A stretch of 64,000 nucleotides of DNA from Halobacillus massiliensis (GCF_900166625.1 NZ_LT800499.1:3545213-3609212); one strand, 5' to 3'. Positions 43,439-53,134 are shown, counted from the first letter of the stretch. The notes: generated by a model from the sequence alone, not told the origin. Program-made: numbers and translations.

Positions 43439-43999
43439 TCAGCCAAACAAACGGGGTTTATTTTCTTTAATCTTTTTAGGAAAAATAAAATGACTGAGAG
43501 CAATTAAGAAATCAAGGCCTAAAACTAGTGTCCATAACTTTAGGACACCGTCCAAAGCTTCTGTTCTCTCTTGATCATTTATAAGGAAAATAAGAGCAGC
43601 TAGAAATCCAGCACCCATCAGATAAGCAAACACATGACGGATCCAGCTCTTAAAATACTGCCTGGCATACGGTAATCCGCCGAGTTTTTCAGGTGCAGGT
43701 CCCTCTTTCGTAATGTAGTACTTAAACCGCACATCCGCCCATTCGATCATACTCTTGCCAAAAGCAACCGAAACACCGATATAAACTGCAGCTATCGCAT
43801 GAACCGTACCTGCTTCTGCCCCTCTGTATAAATCAACACTTGTAGTAATCAAAAGAATTAAATCAATTAGAGGTGTTAATGCCAGAAAAAACAGCCCTAA
43901 CTTTTTCCTCTTAAAAATATATCGTATAATTAATCCTGTTAAAATAAAGACCCAGAATCCGACTTCACTTGCTACAATCAGCCAGCCAAGAAAATTCAT
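43439..43999 (-). CDS. Integral membrane protein, YmcC-like
   Basis: 186 aa, about five membrane helices (7-26, 37-56, 66-85, 125-142, 152-170). VIASEVGFW-type start, LGLFFLALTPLIDLILLITTSVDLY and AAVYIGVSVAFGKSMIEWAD resemble B. subtilis YmcC as I remember it. Function unknown. ATG at 43999, divergent from the MerR gene. Confidence 0.65.
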   Translation of the reverse strand: MNFLGWLIVASEVGFWVFILTGLIIRYIFKRKKLGLFFLALTPLIDLILLITTSVDLYRGAEAGTVHAIAAVYIGVSVAFGKSMIEWADVRFKYYITKEGPAPEKLGGLPYARQYFKSWIRHVFAYLMGAGFLAALIFLINDQERTEALDGVLKLWTLVLGLDFLIALSHFIFPKKIKENKPRLFG

Positions 44000-44090
44000 C
44001 TATACCGCTTCCCCTTACCTGTTTGTTACCTTAACTATACTAGGTTACGCAGCGTCATTTGCAAGATTTTTTTTGATAAGGAGAATGGAA

Positions 44091-44831
44091 ATGGAATATT
44101 ATACGTCTGGTGGAGCCGCCAAGCATTTAAATATTTCTGTACGAACTTTAAGATACTATGACCAAATTAAACTAGTAGTACCGAATAAAAATGAATCCGG
44201 AAAACGGCTGTATACGAATAAAGAGCTGATTCAACTTGAAAAAATCTTGTTGCTTAAATCTTCGGCAATGAGCCTTGCGGATATAAAAAAAGTATTGAAT
44301 AAAATTACGATAGAAGAAGTGCTGACTCTCCACAAATTGAAGCTTGATGATACCATCAGCCAGCTTGAGAAGTCACGGCAGCAAACGCAGGCCCTCTGCC
44401 ACGTTCTAAAGCTTGAAGGTGATTTGAACTGGGACCAGTTACTTCCGCTTGTTAGAGAGAACACCGAAAAAAATCACTGGGAAGACTATTTTAGTAAGGA
44501 GGAAATAACTAAGCTGAAAAGCCGACTTCCGAAAATGGAAGATCCATCAAGCCAGGAATGGATTGACCTAATTAACCAAATAAAATCATGTTTGAAGAGA
44601 AGAGTAGAACCTCAATCAGAGGAAGCCAGCATCATCGCTCAAAAATGCCTACTCTTATCTAAAGACCTTTTTAAAAAGGATCCTGAATTAGCCGATAAGT
44701 TCTGGGAAGCGAGAAAGTCTCCTCAAGCTTCCACTGAGCTGGGCTTATACCCCCTCTCTCCTGAGATTCTTCAATTTTTGGAAGAGGCGCTCCAACACCT
44801 GGATGGAGAAAGTTTTTCATCCATGGGATAA
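44091..44831 (+). CDS. MerR-family transcriptional regulator
   Basis: 246 aa. N-terminal winged helix-turn-helix: YTSGGAAKHLNISVRTLRYYDQI, KRLYTNKELIQLEKILLLKS. A coiled-coil dimer helix follows (about 75-115), then an all-helical C-terminal domain of about 110 residues with the feel of TipAS-like effector domains. ATG 44091 is chosen since AAGGAG lies seven bases before it. Inducer unknown; it may control the divergent membrane protein gene. Confidence 0.85.
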   Translation: MEYYTSGGAAKHLNISVRTLRYYDQIKLVVPNKNESGKRLYTNKELIQLEKILLLKSSAMSLADIKKVLNKITIEEVLTLHKLKLDDTISQLEKSRQQTQALCHVLKLEGDLNWDQLLPLVRENTEKNHWEDYFSKEEITKLKSRLPKMEDPSSQEWIDLINQIKSCLKRRVEPQSEEASIIAQKCLLLSKDLFKKDPELADKFWEARKSPQASTELGLYPLSPEILQFLEEALQHLDGESFSSMG

Positions 44832-44850
44832 ATAGGGGAAGTATTTTCAT

Positions 44851-44886
44851 AAAAAAAAGCTGGACCTGTGTTAGGTACAGCTTTTC
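44851..44886. terminator. Bidirectional terminator
   Basis: AAAAGCTG-GACCT pairs with AGGTA-CAGCTTTT, between the MerR gene and the converging kinase gene. Confidence 0.85.
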
Positions 44887-44914
44887 CTATTTAGGATAAA
44901 TGGTTCGCCTCTCA

Positions 44915-45991
44915 TCATTCAGCTACAGGCAGCTTTACAATAAACTGGTGCAAATTACCATCCGTTTCTAATGCAAGAATGCCTCTGTGACGCTCAACGA
45001 TCTCTTTACTAATAGCTAACCCCAGGCCCGATCCTCCAGACCGCCGGTTACGGGAAGCGTCAATTCTGTATAGACGTTCAAATATTCTAGTACGCTCTTC
45101 TTCCGGTATAGGCTGCCCGGGTCCCGTTACAGAAATCACATAAAAACTCTTTTGAATTTCCCCGACTAAGGTAACTGCCCCTTCCCCCTCATAATAACTA
45201 AGAGCATTGCGTAAAAGGTTTGTAATGACTTGCTGGATTCCACGACTATCAGCAATTAAGAGTGCAGGTTCAGCTGTAACGGCAAGTTTAATATTTTTTC
45301 GTTCAAACTCTAATGAAAACAATTGAGCTACTCGCTGGATAACTTCATCAATTTTTATTTTCTCCGGAGTTATTGGAGAATTATCTTTGCTCCCGTCCCA
45401 CTCTTTAATCCAGTCAATTTGGCTGAGCAGATCTGTGAGCCGATCCGCTTCGTCAGCTAATGATTGATAAATCTCAGGACTTCCTGCAATGACCCCTTTA
45501 TTTAAAGCTTCAAGATAACCTTTTAAATTAGAAGTAGGTGTTCTTAGTTCATGAGATATATCACTAAGCATACGGTTTCGACTTTCTTCGTTCCTCTGCA
45601 ATTGCAAATTTAAATCATTGAAATGAGAGATCAGCTCACTGATTTCATCCTGTTTGCCGTTCACCTTCATAGGAGCCGGGAAGCACCCTTTACGAATCTC
45701 CTGAACGGATTTTTTTAAATCCTCAATAGGCCGTAGCATTGACCGTGTGACTTTCCAATACATTACGCTTCCTACCAGAATTGTAAATACGCTGATTACC
45801 CAGAAATAACGAAGAAGTTCAACAGAAAAACTTGTCTGGCGGCCCCCCCTCACACCTTCAATGTTGCCTACTAAAAAACAGGCAGATTGATAGATTATCA
45901 AGCCACTGAATAAAATAAAACCTGCTAAAATCAGGATATGAATAAGAGTAAGCCGCCCCTGCATGCTGAGTTTCACTCTATTAAAGGGCAA
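44915..45991 (-). CDS. Sensor histidine kinase
   Basis: 358 aa, membrane bound. Helices at about 15-35 and 50-70 with only a short external loop, a HAMP linker, the phospho-acceptor box SDISHELRTPTSNLKGYLEAL, N-box NLLRNALSYYE and G-box GSGLGLAISKEI. Overlaps the response-regulator gene by 11 bases. TTG start at 45991 (GGGG site) or GTG 45976. The small sensor loop and the CcdA/TlpA genes upstream suggest a redox- or envelope-related signal (inference). Confidence 0.9.
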   Translation of the reverse strand: MPFNRVKLSMQGRLTLIHILILAGFILFSGLIIYQSACFLVGNIEGVRGGRQTSFSVELLRYFWVISVFTILVGSVMYWKVTRSMLRPIEDLKKSVQEIRKGCFPAPMKVNGKQDEISELISHFNDLNLQLQRNEESRNRMLSDISHELRTPTSNLKGYLEALNKGVIAGSPEIYQSLADEADRLTDLLSQIDWIKEWDGSKDNSPITPEKIKIDEVIQRVAQLFSLEFERKNIKLAVTAEPALLIADSRGIQQVITNLLRNALSYYEGEGAVTLVGEIQKSFYVISVTGPGQPIPEEERTRIFERLYRIDASRNRRSGGSGLGLAISKEIVERHRGILALETDGNLHQFIVKLPVAE

Positions 45992-46664
45992 ATTTATACC
46001 CCATTCCTCTTACCGTAAGAATACGTGCAGGCTGACTGGAATCTTCTTCGATTTTCCTTCTCAGTTTTTTTACATGGGCGTCAATCGATCGAGGAAAAAT
46101 CTCTGATTCTTCATATGGATGAATATGGTTCATGAGCTGTTCACGTGTAAATACCTGGCCGGGATTTTCCATAAAAAGATAGAGTAAATTAAATTCATAA
46201 GAAGTCAGTTTGATTTCCTTGTGATTCAGCCAGACTTCCCCTTTTCTAGGTTTAATAATAAGTCCATCATGAACGATTTTTTGACAAAGCCGTCCTGTGC
46301 GTCTCAGGACGGCTTCAACATGGGCCATGAGCTCTTCGGGGCTGAAGGGTTTTGTCATATAGTCATCAGCACCAAGACGCAGACCGGTAATTTTGTCATC
46401 CACACGCGCTTTCGCTGACAGCATTATGACAGCGGGATCCTCTGGTGCTTCACTGCTTTTTACCCAGCGGCAAAACTCTTCTCCGCTCAATGAGGGGAGC
46501 ATTAAATCCAGAATAATTAAACAAGGAGTATGTTTTAAATACAGATCCCGGGCTTCTTCGCCATCATAAGCCTGAAGAGTCTGGTAATTATCACGAACTA
46601 AGTAAAGTTTAATCAAATTAGAAATTTTAACGTCATCTTCCACTATTAAAACTTTCGGAATCAT
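45981..46664 (-). CDS. OmpR/PhoB-type response regulator
   Basis: 227 aa. Receiver domain with phospho-acceptor Asp in CLIILDLMLP, Thr/Ser and Lys in MLSAKAR and MTKPFSPEE, and a C-terminal winged helix (LTSYEFNLLYLFMENPGQVFTREQL). ATG 46664 behind GAGGATTAAG. Partner of the kinase encoded immediately downstream. Confidence 0.94.
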   Translation of the reverse strand: MIPKVLIVEDDVKISNLIKLYLVRDNYQTLQAYDGEEARDLYLKHTPCLIILDLMLPSLSGEEFCRWVKSSEAPEDPAVIMLSAKARVDDKITGLRLGADDYMTKPFSPEELMAHVEAVLRRTGRLCQKIVHDGLIIKPRKGEVWLNHKEIKLTSYEFNLLYLFMENPGQVFTREQLMNHIHPYEESEIFPRSIDAHVKKLRRKIEEDSSQPARILTVRGMGYKFAL

Positions 46665-46681
46665 CGCTTAATCCTCATCTC

Positions 46682-47257
46682 CTAAAGTTCTTCATAACGT
46701 TGCATCATCATATCATAATTCATTCCACCGAGCATAACAGACTGTACTTTACCTTCTGCATCAATAAAGACAGAAGTAGGGACAGGCCCTATCTCGTAAA
46801 GCCCCATAACATCAAGATCCTGATCCATTAGTATCGGAAAAGTCAGACCGAATTCCTGTACAAACGGGTCAACATCCATACGGGAGCTTTCGGTTCCAGT
46901 TAAATTAACAGCTAAAATCTTTATATCATTATTTTCATAAAACTTCTGCATATCAGGCATTTCAGCTCGACAGGGAGGGCACCATGTAGCCCAGAAGTTA
47001 ATAAGTACTTTTTCCCCTCGATAATCTGACAGCTTGACCTTTTCCCCTGCTAAAGTGTTCAGTGTGAAATCAGGAGCCATCTCCCCTTCCTGTACACCTG
47101 AAGAGGGCTTAGACTCTCCATCTCCTTCTGCTGACATCTGTGCCCCTTCAGGTGGGTTGGGATCAACTGGTGATTCCGAATCTTCTTCTCCCAAATAATC
47201 ATAAACAGCCCACCCAAACAAAGCGACAATCAATGTAACAATGATCCATTTTTTCAT
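46682..47257 (-). CDS. Membrane-anchored TlpA/ResA-like thiol-disulfide oxidoreductase
   Basis: 191 aa. N-terminal signal-anchor (3-20), Ser/Pro/Glu-rich spacer, then a thioredoxin fold with active site WATWCPPCRAEMP (CPPC; ResA has CEPC) and the cis-Pro in GPVPTSVF. Reduces or isomerises disulfides of exported proteins, with electrons from the CcdA protein encoded upstream. ATG 47257 with AGGAGG. Confidence 0.92.
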   Translation of the reverse strand: MKKWIIVTLIVALFGWAVYDYLGEEDSESPVDPNPPEGAQMSAEGDGESKPSSGVQEGEMAPDFTLNTLAGEKVKLSDYRGEKVLINFWATWCPPCRAEMPDMQKFYENNDIKILAVNLTGTESSRMDVDPFVQEFGLTFPILMDQDLDVMGLYEIGPVPTSVFIDAEGKVQSVMLGGMNYDMMMQRYEEL

Positions 47258-47272
47258 AATATATTTATCCTC

Positions 47273-48028
47273 CTATAGAAACAAGACTGAGCCTAAATTA
47301 GAAAACCACGTATCCTGAACGAGGCGAAGCAGCATGTTTGAAATACGGGTTAACTGCCCGGTGTATAACAAAAGCCCCATAATAATCATAAGACTCCCTC
47401 CCGCTTTCATGATGATCCCGCTGTATTTGACAACTGCCCGGCTTTTTCCGATGAAAAAAGTAAACAATAAAAAAGGAACAGCAAAACCAACTACATAAGC
47501 AATAGTATAAAGGAGCCCCTTTCCAGGCTCATTGGCGGCCATAACTAAAATAGAAGCAAAGATAGGACCAATACAAGGTGTCCAACCTGCCGCAAAGCCC
47601 ATACCTACAAAGATAGTCCCCGCGTAACCTAACGTCCTTTGAGGTTTTACAGAAAGCCGCTTTTCTTTCATTAACCAGCTGAAGTTCAGCCAGCCGGCAA
47701 TAAATAACCCCATGGCAATAATGAAAACTCCTGCCAGTCTTTGCACAAGAAGCCCTGAACTACCAGCAAATAAACCTTGAAGAAAATCGCCTACTAACGA
47801 AGCTCCCAGACCGAGTCCAATAAAAATCAACGCGAGACCCAAAAGAAAAAATACAGAATGGATAATTAATTTACGTTTAACCTTGATACTCTTATCACCC
47901 TGTATTTCTTTGACACTCATACCTGTAATATAGGACAGATATGCAGGGAAAATTGGTAAAGTACAAGGAGACAAAAATGAAATAACGCCCGCCCCAAAGG
48001 CAAGCCATAACGTAACATCAGTTCCCAA
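47273..48028 (-). CDS. CcdA-family thiol-disulfide electron carrier
   Basis: 251 aa, six to seven membrane helices. The two redox cysteines sit in FLSPCTLPIFPAYLSYITG (helix 1) and GWTPCIGPIFA (helix 4), the CcdA/DsbD signature. Passes reducing power from cytosolic thioredoxin to the TlpA-like protein. TTG start at 48028 behind AAAGGGGG; overlaps the preceding gene by 11 bases. Confidence 0.92.
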   Translation of the reverse strand: MGTDVTLWLAFGAGVISFLSPCTLPIFPAYLSYITGMSVKEIQGDKSIKVKRKLIIHSVFFLLGLALIFIGLGLGASLVGDFLQGLFAGSSGLLVQRLAGVFIIAMGLFIAGWLNFSWLMKEKRLSVKPQRTLGYAGTIFVGMGFAAGWTPCIGPIFASILVMAANEPGKGLLYTIAYVVGFAVPFLLFTFFIGKSRAVVKYSGIIMKAGGSLMIIMGLLLYTGQLTRISNMLLRLVQDTWFSNLGSVLFL

Positions 48029-48635
48029 TTTTATAGAACCCCCTTTGCTTTAATAAGAGAAACAGAAATACTCCAATTAAAATAACGTAGAAAAAACTAT
48101 GGACGCGAATCGCCATCACATCCGGTACTATGTATGTAAAACTTAAGACAGATGCGGCAATCATGCATAAGAGCCAAAGTACTAAATAATATTTTTGAAT
48201 AATTAATGATCCTGTAAAAATAAAAAACCATAACGTCAGCTCCACCCAGACCTTATCGTCTTCAATGACCCTCAAAAAAAAGTAAAAAAAGAATTGAGAA
48301 CCAGCCATCATCTGAAGCATGGCCTGTAAAAACGATGAAGTATATTCCTGGCGGGCAGTTTTTATGTAGTGGACAGCCGTCGCCATTAATGCGAGGTAAA
48401 ATTCCAATGTCCCACTAGGATAAGCAGCCACAGCCCCAGGGTATTCGAGAAGCATAGAATAGTTGGTAATGAATTTCATAAGAAACATATAGATAAAAAC
48501 CGTTGATATGAACGATAGAAAAGAACTCGTCCATTCTTTTTTCTGTTCATTTGTCCCTGAGTTTAGGGCGTAAAATACGGCAGCAGCCATAAGAAAAGCA
48601 AGAATCCTAAATACCATATATGGAGGAATACTCAA
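48018..48635 (-). CDS. Polytopic membrane protein of the CcdA/TlpA operon, unknown
   Basis: 205 aa with about six membrane helices and few polar stretches; no motif I recognise. TTG start at 48635 with AAGGAGGTGG. First gene of a five-gene operon (this, ccdA-like, tlpA-like, regulator, kinase). A role in redox or cytochrome maturation follows only from context. Confidence 0.7.
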   Translation of the reverse strand: MSIPPYMVFRILAFLMAAAVFYALNSGTNEQKKEWTSSFLSFISTVFIYMFLMKFITNYSMLLEYPGAVAAYPSGTLEFYLALMATAVHYIKTARQEYTSSFLQAMLQMMAGSQFFFYFFLRVIEDDKVWVELTLWFFIFTGSLIIQKYYLVLWLLCMIAASVLSFTYIVPDVMAIRVHSFFYVILIGVFLFLLLKQRGFYKIGN

Positions 48636-48721
48636 TTATTCCACCTCCTTCAGTTCACCATATAGTATAAATTTCTTTTGTGAAAATTAGATGAATACTT
48701 AAGAAGATTTATAAAAGACAT

Positions 48722-48752
48722 AAAAAAAGCACAAGCTGACTTTAGCTTGTGC
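48722..48752 (-). terminator. Terminator of the 73-aa gene
   Basis: GCACAAGCT pairs with AGCTTGTGC around GACTTT; followed by U-run on the minus strand. Confidence 0.8.
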
Positions 48753-48786
48753 CTAATTTACTCATCTAGTTGTGAATGATAAATAT

Positions 48787-49008
48787 TTATTCTTTACTTC
48801 CTTTAATCACCTTAAACTTAGCCGGCTTGTCCCCTGGTGCTGAATCAAAAGCACGGATTGTCGCACCGGCTCCTATTTTAAGCGAACCATCAGCCTCTAT
48901 TATAAACAATGCTCCTGGTTCTTTTACTTGTATGGACTGAACATTATGCTTCACAAAAACCTTCTGTAAATCCTGGATCAATTCTATTTTACTGTAAGTG
49001 AATGCCAT
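48787..49008 (-). CDS. Small protein of unknown function (73 aa)
   Basis: Starts MAFTYSKIELIQDLQKVF; no membrane helix or signal. Pattern of short strands (IQVKEPGALFIIEADGSLKIGAGATIRAF, seen at mid-length) suggests a small beta-rich domain. The ATG at 49008 lies nine bases after GGGAG; the ATG at 49017 would be too close. Followed by its own terminator. Family not recognised. Confidence 0.6.
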   Translation of the reverse strand: MAFTYSKIELIQDLQKVFVKHNVQSIQVKEPGALFIIEADGSLKIGAGATIRAFDSAPGDKPAKFKVIKGSKE

Positions 49009-49092
49009 ACCATTCATCTCCCTGCTATTTGATCGGTTAATAGAAGGTTATGTGAAAATAGAGAGAAAAATACATATAAAAATTTCATTTGA

Positions 49093-49635
49093 TTATTTTC
49101 TAGTAAATACACCAGGATAATTTACTACTAATCCATCTGAATCAACTGTAATTGTTGTCCTATAATCTCGACACTTATATTCAAACCTTCGTACATGTAG
49201 GAATTTTCCCAAATAAGTGTATTGCTGCTCAAGTTTTTTTACTTCTAACGATAATCCGTCCACATAAAGAACTGGAAAAGTACGACTTTGCCCTTCCTTC
49301 CATGAAAAACGATTGATCGGAAGAGAGTTGGAAAAAGGGGTTACAGACAGATCAATATCGATAGTGCCTTCCCCTTCTACTAATACCTCCCCTCCTGACG
49401 TCCATTTTCCTTTACCGTTTGACGCAAGATTTAACTCTTTATTATGTAAGTAAATATTTACTTTCTGTATCGTCCAACCCTCATCCATTTTAAATATGTA
49501 GGATAGGCGTTCGGAAGCTTCCTTTGCCCCCCATAAAACAGAAGCTCTTCCAATTAGTGAAGAGTTTTCTTTCTTTAGCGTTAGGTATTCTCTGCCAGAA
49601 CACTCGATATTTTGCCAGAAAACTTTTTTATTCAT
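49093..49635 (-). CDS. Putative glycolipid-binding family protein
   Basis: 180 aa. WTIQKVNIYL, GKGKWTSGGE, TIDIDLSVTPFSNSLPINR and the Gln-Tyr-Thr-Tyr close to the end fit the family named putative glycolipid-binding (PF06475), a beta-barrel of unclear ligand. No signal peptide. ATG 49635 with AAGGAGAG. Single gene. Confidence 0.7.
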   Translation of the reverse strand: MNKKVFWQNIECSGREYLTLKKENSSLIGRASVLWGAKEASERLSYIFKMDEGWTIQKVNIYLHNKELNLASNGKGKWTSGGEVLVEGEGTIDIDLSVTPFSNSLPINRFSWKEGQSRTFPVLYVDGLSLEVKKLEQQYTYLGKFLHVRRFEYKCRDYRTTITVDSDGLVVNYPGVFTRK

Positions 49636-49707
49636 TTATTTGCTCTCCTTGCCGTAATCTTATATGTTCATTATTCCAAATAGTCTAGGCATACACAATT
49701 CCCCAGT

Positions 49708-49742
49708 AAAAAAGACACTTCCCTTAAGAAGGGAAGTGTCTT
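49708..49742 (-). terminator. Terminator of ggt
   Basis: GACACTTCCCTT pairs with AAGGGAAGTGTC; six U follow on the minus strand. Confidence 0.9.
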
Positions 49743-49746
49743 CGGG

Positions 49747-51495
49747 CTATTTCTTTTTCCCTGGTTTGTTTAACCCTATGGCCGTTCCTTCTCTCGTTGA
49801 ATCAGCGGCACCTACATAGGAGCCATCTTCCAGCATTCGAATAGCCTGAACATTTCCAATATCGACTGGAGTCTTTTGCCATTGATGTCCCCACTGTTCC
49901 ATCATTTGTCGTGCATCAGCAGGAATCCCTTCTTCCCAACGGATCGAAGGATAAGTCGGACTGTAGATTCTCGGTTCTTCAATAGCTGATTTTAAACCCA
50001 TATCATAATCAATAACATTCACAATGGTTTGAAAAACCGATGTTATGATAGTGGCTCCGCCTGGTGACCCTACACTCATAAATGGCTCACCATCCTTAAA
50101 TACCATCGTCGGACTCATGCTGCTCATAGGCCGCTTATTCGGCTCGACTTGATTTGGGCCGCCCGGGACAGCATCAAAATCAGTCAGTTCATTGTTTAGC
50201 ATAAACCCATACCCCGGCACCATAATACCTGTCCCAAAAACTTGTTCAATTGTAGTCGTATAAGTAACCACATTTCCCCATTTATCTGCAACGGAGAAAT
50301 GAGTAGTTTCACCGATTTCTCTGTCATCCTGCTGTGTGACTGTTCCTGTCGATTCACCATCCTGGTAGGCCCACGGGTTCCCAGGTTCGACATTTTGATT
50401 TGCCTGTCCAAATTCAATGAGTGAACGTCTTTCAGCTAAATATTCCTCATTTAACATGCCTTGTACCGGTACATTTACAAACTGTGGATCACCAATATAA
50501 GTATTTCGATCAGCATAGGCAAGATGCATCGCCTCTGCCATCAGATGATATTTTTCAGGAGATTGAACATCGTAAGAACTCATATCAAATCCTTCAAGCA
50601 TTTTCAGCATTTGCAGAACGGTTAAACCACCTGAGCTCGGAGGCGGCATTGAAGCAATTTCATATCCTCTATATGTTCCAGTTACCGGCTCATCTATAGA
50701 GATTTCATAGTTATCCAAATCCTGCTCTGTCATGCTTCCGCCAAAGTCTTGAACAGTATCAGCAAGTGCTTCTCCAATTTCACCTTCGTAAAAAGCTTCC
50801 GCTCCATCTTTTCGTATTTTTTTATAAGTATTTGCTAAATCGCTTTGTACTAATTGCTCTCCTTCCTGAAGCGGCTCACCATCTGGTAAGAACACTTCAC
50901 CTGCAGTACTCCTCGCTAGTTTCTCCTGATTATCAGCGATTGCATCTGCAAGAACTCCATTTACCTCCACCCCTTTGTCAGCAAGTTTAATCGACGGGTT
51001 GATGAGTTGGTTAAATGGTCTCGTTCCCCATTCCTCATAGGCAGTCATTAACCCTTTGAGCGTTCCCGGCACCCCAACTGCATCTCCACTGATATGACGC
51101 TGTGAGAAAGGAATCACATTGCCATTTTCATCGAGAAACATATCAGGTGTCGCACCCGCAGGAGCTCGTTCTCTGCTGTCGATGATCGTTATATCCTCTT
51201 CGCCGGCATCATAAACCATCATAAAACCGCCTCCGCCAATTCCTGACATCATCGGTTCTGCAACATTAAGAGCCAACTGAATTGCGATAGCAGCATCCAC
51301 TGCGTTTCCTCCCTTTTTCAAAACTTCAGCCCCTATTTTTGAAGCTTCAGGATGAGCAGTGGCCACCATTCCTTCTGTACCATAAGCTTCCTTCCCTTCT
51401 TGGAAGTGCGGCGATTTGGCTAAAATTCCTGCTGGGAAAGCCATCGTTAACATAAGAACAAGGACGACAAACAAAAGACCAATTTTTCTTTTCAA
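49747..51495 (-). CDS. ggt: Gamma-glutamyltransferase
   Basis: Secreted N-terminal nucleophile hydrolase, 582 aa, acting on glutathione and poly-gamma-glutamate. Signal peptide 1-26; large subunit to about residue 400. The self-cleavage/nucleophile threonine lies in GETTHFSVADKWGN. Also GGGGFMMVYD and SPGGATIITSVFQTI, typical of the family. TTG start at 51495 with GGGAGG. The C-terminal extension seen in halophile-type enzymes is not obvious. Single gene. Confidence 0.95.
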   Translation of the reverse strand: MKRKIGLLFVVLVLMLTMAFPAGILAKSPHFQEGKEAYGTEGMVATAHPEASKIGAEVLKKGGNAVDAAIAIQLALNVAEPMMSGIGGGGFMMVYDAGEEDITIIDSRERAPAGATPDMFLDENGNVIPFSQRHISGDAVGVPGTLKGLMTAYEEWGTRPFNQLINPSIKLADKGVEVNGVLADAIADNQEKLARSTAGEVFLPDGEPLQEGEQLVQSDLANTYKKIRKDGAEAFYEGEIGEALADTVQDFGGSMTEQDLDNYEISIDEPVTGTYRGYEIASMPPPSSGGLTVLQMLKMLEGFDMSSYDVQSPEKYHLMAEAMHLAYADRNTYIGDPQFVNVPVQGMLNEEYLAERRSLIEFGQANQNVEPGNPWAYQDGESTGTVTQQDDREIGETTHFSVADKWGNVVTYTTTIEQVFGTGIMVPGYGFMLNNELTDFDAVPGGPNQVEPNKRPMSSMSPTMVFKDGEPFMSVGSPGGATIITSVFQTIVNVIDYDMGLKSAIEEPRIYSPTYPSIRWEEGIPADARQMMEQWGHQWQKTPVDIGNVQAIRMLEDGSYVGAADSTREGTAIGLNKPGKKK

Positions 51496-51745
51496 TATTT
51501 TTCCTCCCTTCTTTATTATCTACATTTTACGGAAAATTCTGACATTATTATATAGAGGATAACTACCAATTTTTTAAAAGAGAAAGGAATAGGATTAAAA
51601 ATAATCATAGTTTTCTCCTGCTTTTTTACTATGTATAATAAAATGTCTTTCTTTTCTTTTATTCCATTGACCTAGAACATACGTTCTGTTATAGTGTAAA
51701 TAGAAAGGGAAGGAAACATAAGCTTCGGCCTCCCCAGCTGCCTGT
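51496..51745. other. Intergenic region, no gene seen
   Basis: About 250 bp, A+T rich; must carry the ggt promoter. No reading frame or repeat recognised. Confidence 0.35.
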
Positions 51746-52291
51746 TTATCTGTTCCCTTCCCCTTTAAGATTAAAATTTGTTTGAAAAATAGCTAAGCAC
51801 GTAATCCCGTGCCACTCTCCGTTTCTAAAAAGATGCTCTTTAAGCTCACCTTCCTTATCAAAACCGAGTTTTTCATAGAGATTTATGGCTCTTTCATTAA
51901 ATGAAAACACTCTTAAATAAATCTTATGAAGATTCAATTCCTTAAAACCATAATTTAGTAGTAAGCCCATAGCTTCGCTGCCATAACCACTTCCCCAATA
52001 ATTTTGATTCCCGATATCAATAATACATTCTGCATTTCGATTTTTATAATCTATATTAACGAGGGATACGATCCCTATAGGCATGCTGTTTTCATTGAGC
52101 TCAATCATATAACTTTTCGACTTATCCGAGCAGGCGATATTCTTTATAAATTGTTCTGTTTCATTTAATGTGTAAACATCCAATTCCGGGCTGGTATTCT
52201 CCATGACTTCTAAATTGTTTATCCAGCTGTAGTAAGTCTCTGCATCACTTTCCATTACCTTACGCAAGTGAATCCTCTCTGTTTTAAACAT
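51746..52291 (-). CDS. GNAT acetyltransferase, RimJ/RimL-like
   Basis: 181 aa. Acetyl-CoA-binding region NYWGSGYGSEAMGLLLNYGFKE and the terminal LRVFSFNERAINLYEKLGFDKEG are typical. Likely N-acetylates an amine or a protein N-terminus; substrate unknown. ATG 52291. Directly downstream of the PH-domain gene (17 bp), probably one operon. Confidence 0.88.
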   Translation of the reverse strand: MFKTERIHLRKVMESDAETYYSWINNLEVMENTSPELDVYTLNETEQFIKNIACSDKSKSYMIELNENSMPIGIVSLVNIDYKNRNAECIIDIGNQNYWGSGYGSEAMGLLLNYGFKELNLHKIYLRVFSFNERAINLYEKLGFDKEGELKEHLFRNGEWHGITCLAIFQTNFNLKGEGNR

Positions 52292-52308
52292 TTAACCTCT
52301 CCTCTTAT

Positions 52309-52734
52309 TTAATTAATAATACGCACATCCGGACAGCATTCTTTAATATTTTCTATAAATTCATCTCTATCTTTAGGCGAAATGAGGACAGAACTATGTT
52401 GTCCATAGATAATCTCTATCCTTTTAAGAGATAAAGCAGGACTTGAAATTGGATTCATTGTTTTCTTTAACGATTGAATAGAATTTAACGGGATCCTTTT
52501 TTTAAAAGGGCCGTATATGACGATTAGTTCTTTCTCATCAATTATATAAGCTACTGTCAGCCATAGCCATAGAATAAATAGAGGAACTGCCAACGTTAGG
52601 AAAACAGTGGATACAACTGTCATAGTATTGAGATTCTCTGTGAAAAGAGATTGAACACCGCTTTTTATTGCCATGATTAGGGCTCCCCACAAAATAACAG
52701 CTAACCACCAGTCTTTTTTTGACTTATATATCAA
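52309..52734 (-). CDS. Membrane protein with bacterial PH domain
   Basis: 141 aa: two membrane helices (about 12-28 and 41-65) followed by a bacterial PH-like domain with YIIDEKELIVIYGPFKKRIPLNSIQSLKKT and ISPKDRDEFIENIKE. TTG start at 52734 behind GGGAGGG. Function unknown. Confidence 0.8.
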   Translation of the reverse strand: MIYKSKKDWWLAVILWGALIMAIKSGVQSLFTENLNTMTVVSTVFLTLAVPLFILWLWLTVAYIIDEKELIVIYGPFKKRIPLNSIQSLKKTMNPISSPALSLKRIEIIYGQHSSVLISPKDRDEFIENIKECCPDVRIIN

Positions 52735-53134
52735 TTTGATCCCTCCCAGTTAGAACCTTCCCGTTATCATTTACTAATCTTATGTATACCCCTTGCCCCA
52801 TTCCTCCTATTTCAAGAGAAATTTACAGTTATACAATTTGCCATTAGTTAAAATACGAGTTAAATGGAAATAGAGTTTCATTATTTTCTTATAAAACACA
52901 GTCTCCATAATAGAGCCCTTATTCTCTGTTGAACTGGCAACTGAATTTCCTAGGGTACTCATTAAATCAGCGTATGCCTAATAACAGTAAGCTGACACTG
53001 GGCGCAGGGAGGAGACAGAAGCTCATTATTAATATAATTTTAAATAAAAATTAGACACCCTTAGGCGTCCTCCTCAAACGAAATAAATTCTTGCACGTAT
53101 AATGTGCTAAGAAATAATATGAGGGGGGAACATT
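52735..53134. other. 400-bp intergenic region before the spore-coat island
   Basis: No protein gene seen. It contains a small hairpin GACACC/GGCGTC at 53054-53069 and a TATAAT-like hexamer at 53098, without a convincing sporulation sigma-factor promoter for the coat gene. Confidence 0.35.

Noticed and set aside
51780-53134. Search for prophage or integrase next to the actin/coat island
   Set aside because: Only an acetyltransferase, a PH-domain protein and non-coding DNA are present; no integrase, att repeat or tRNA.
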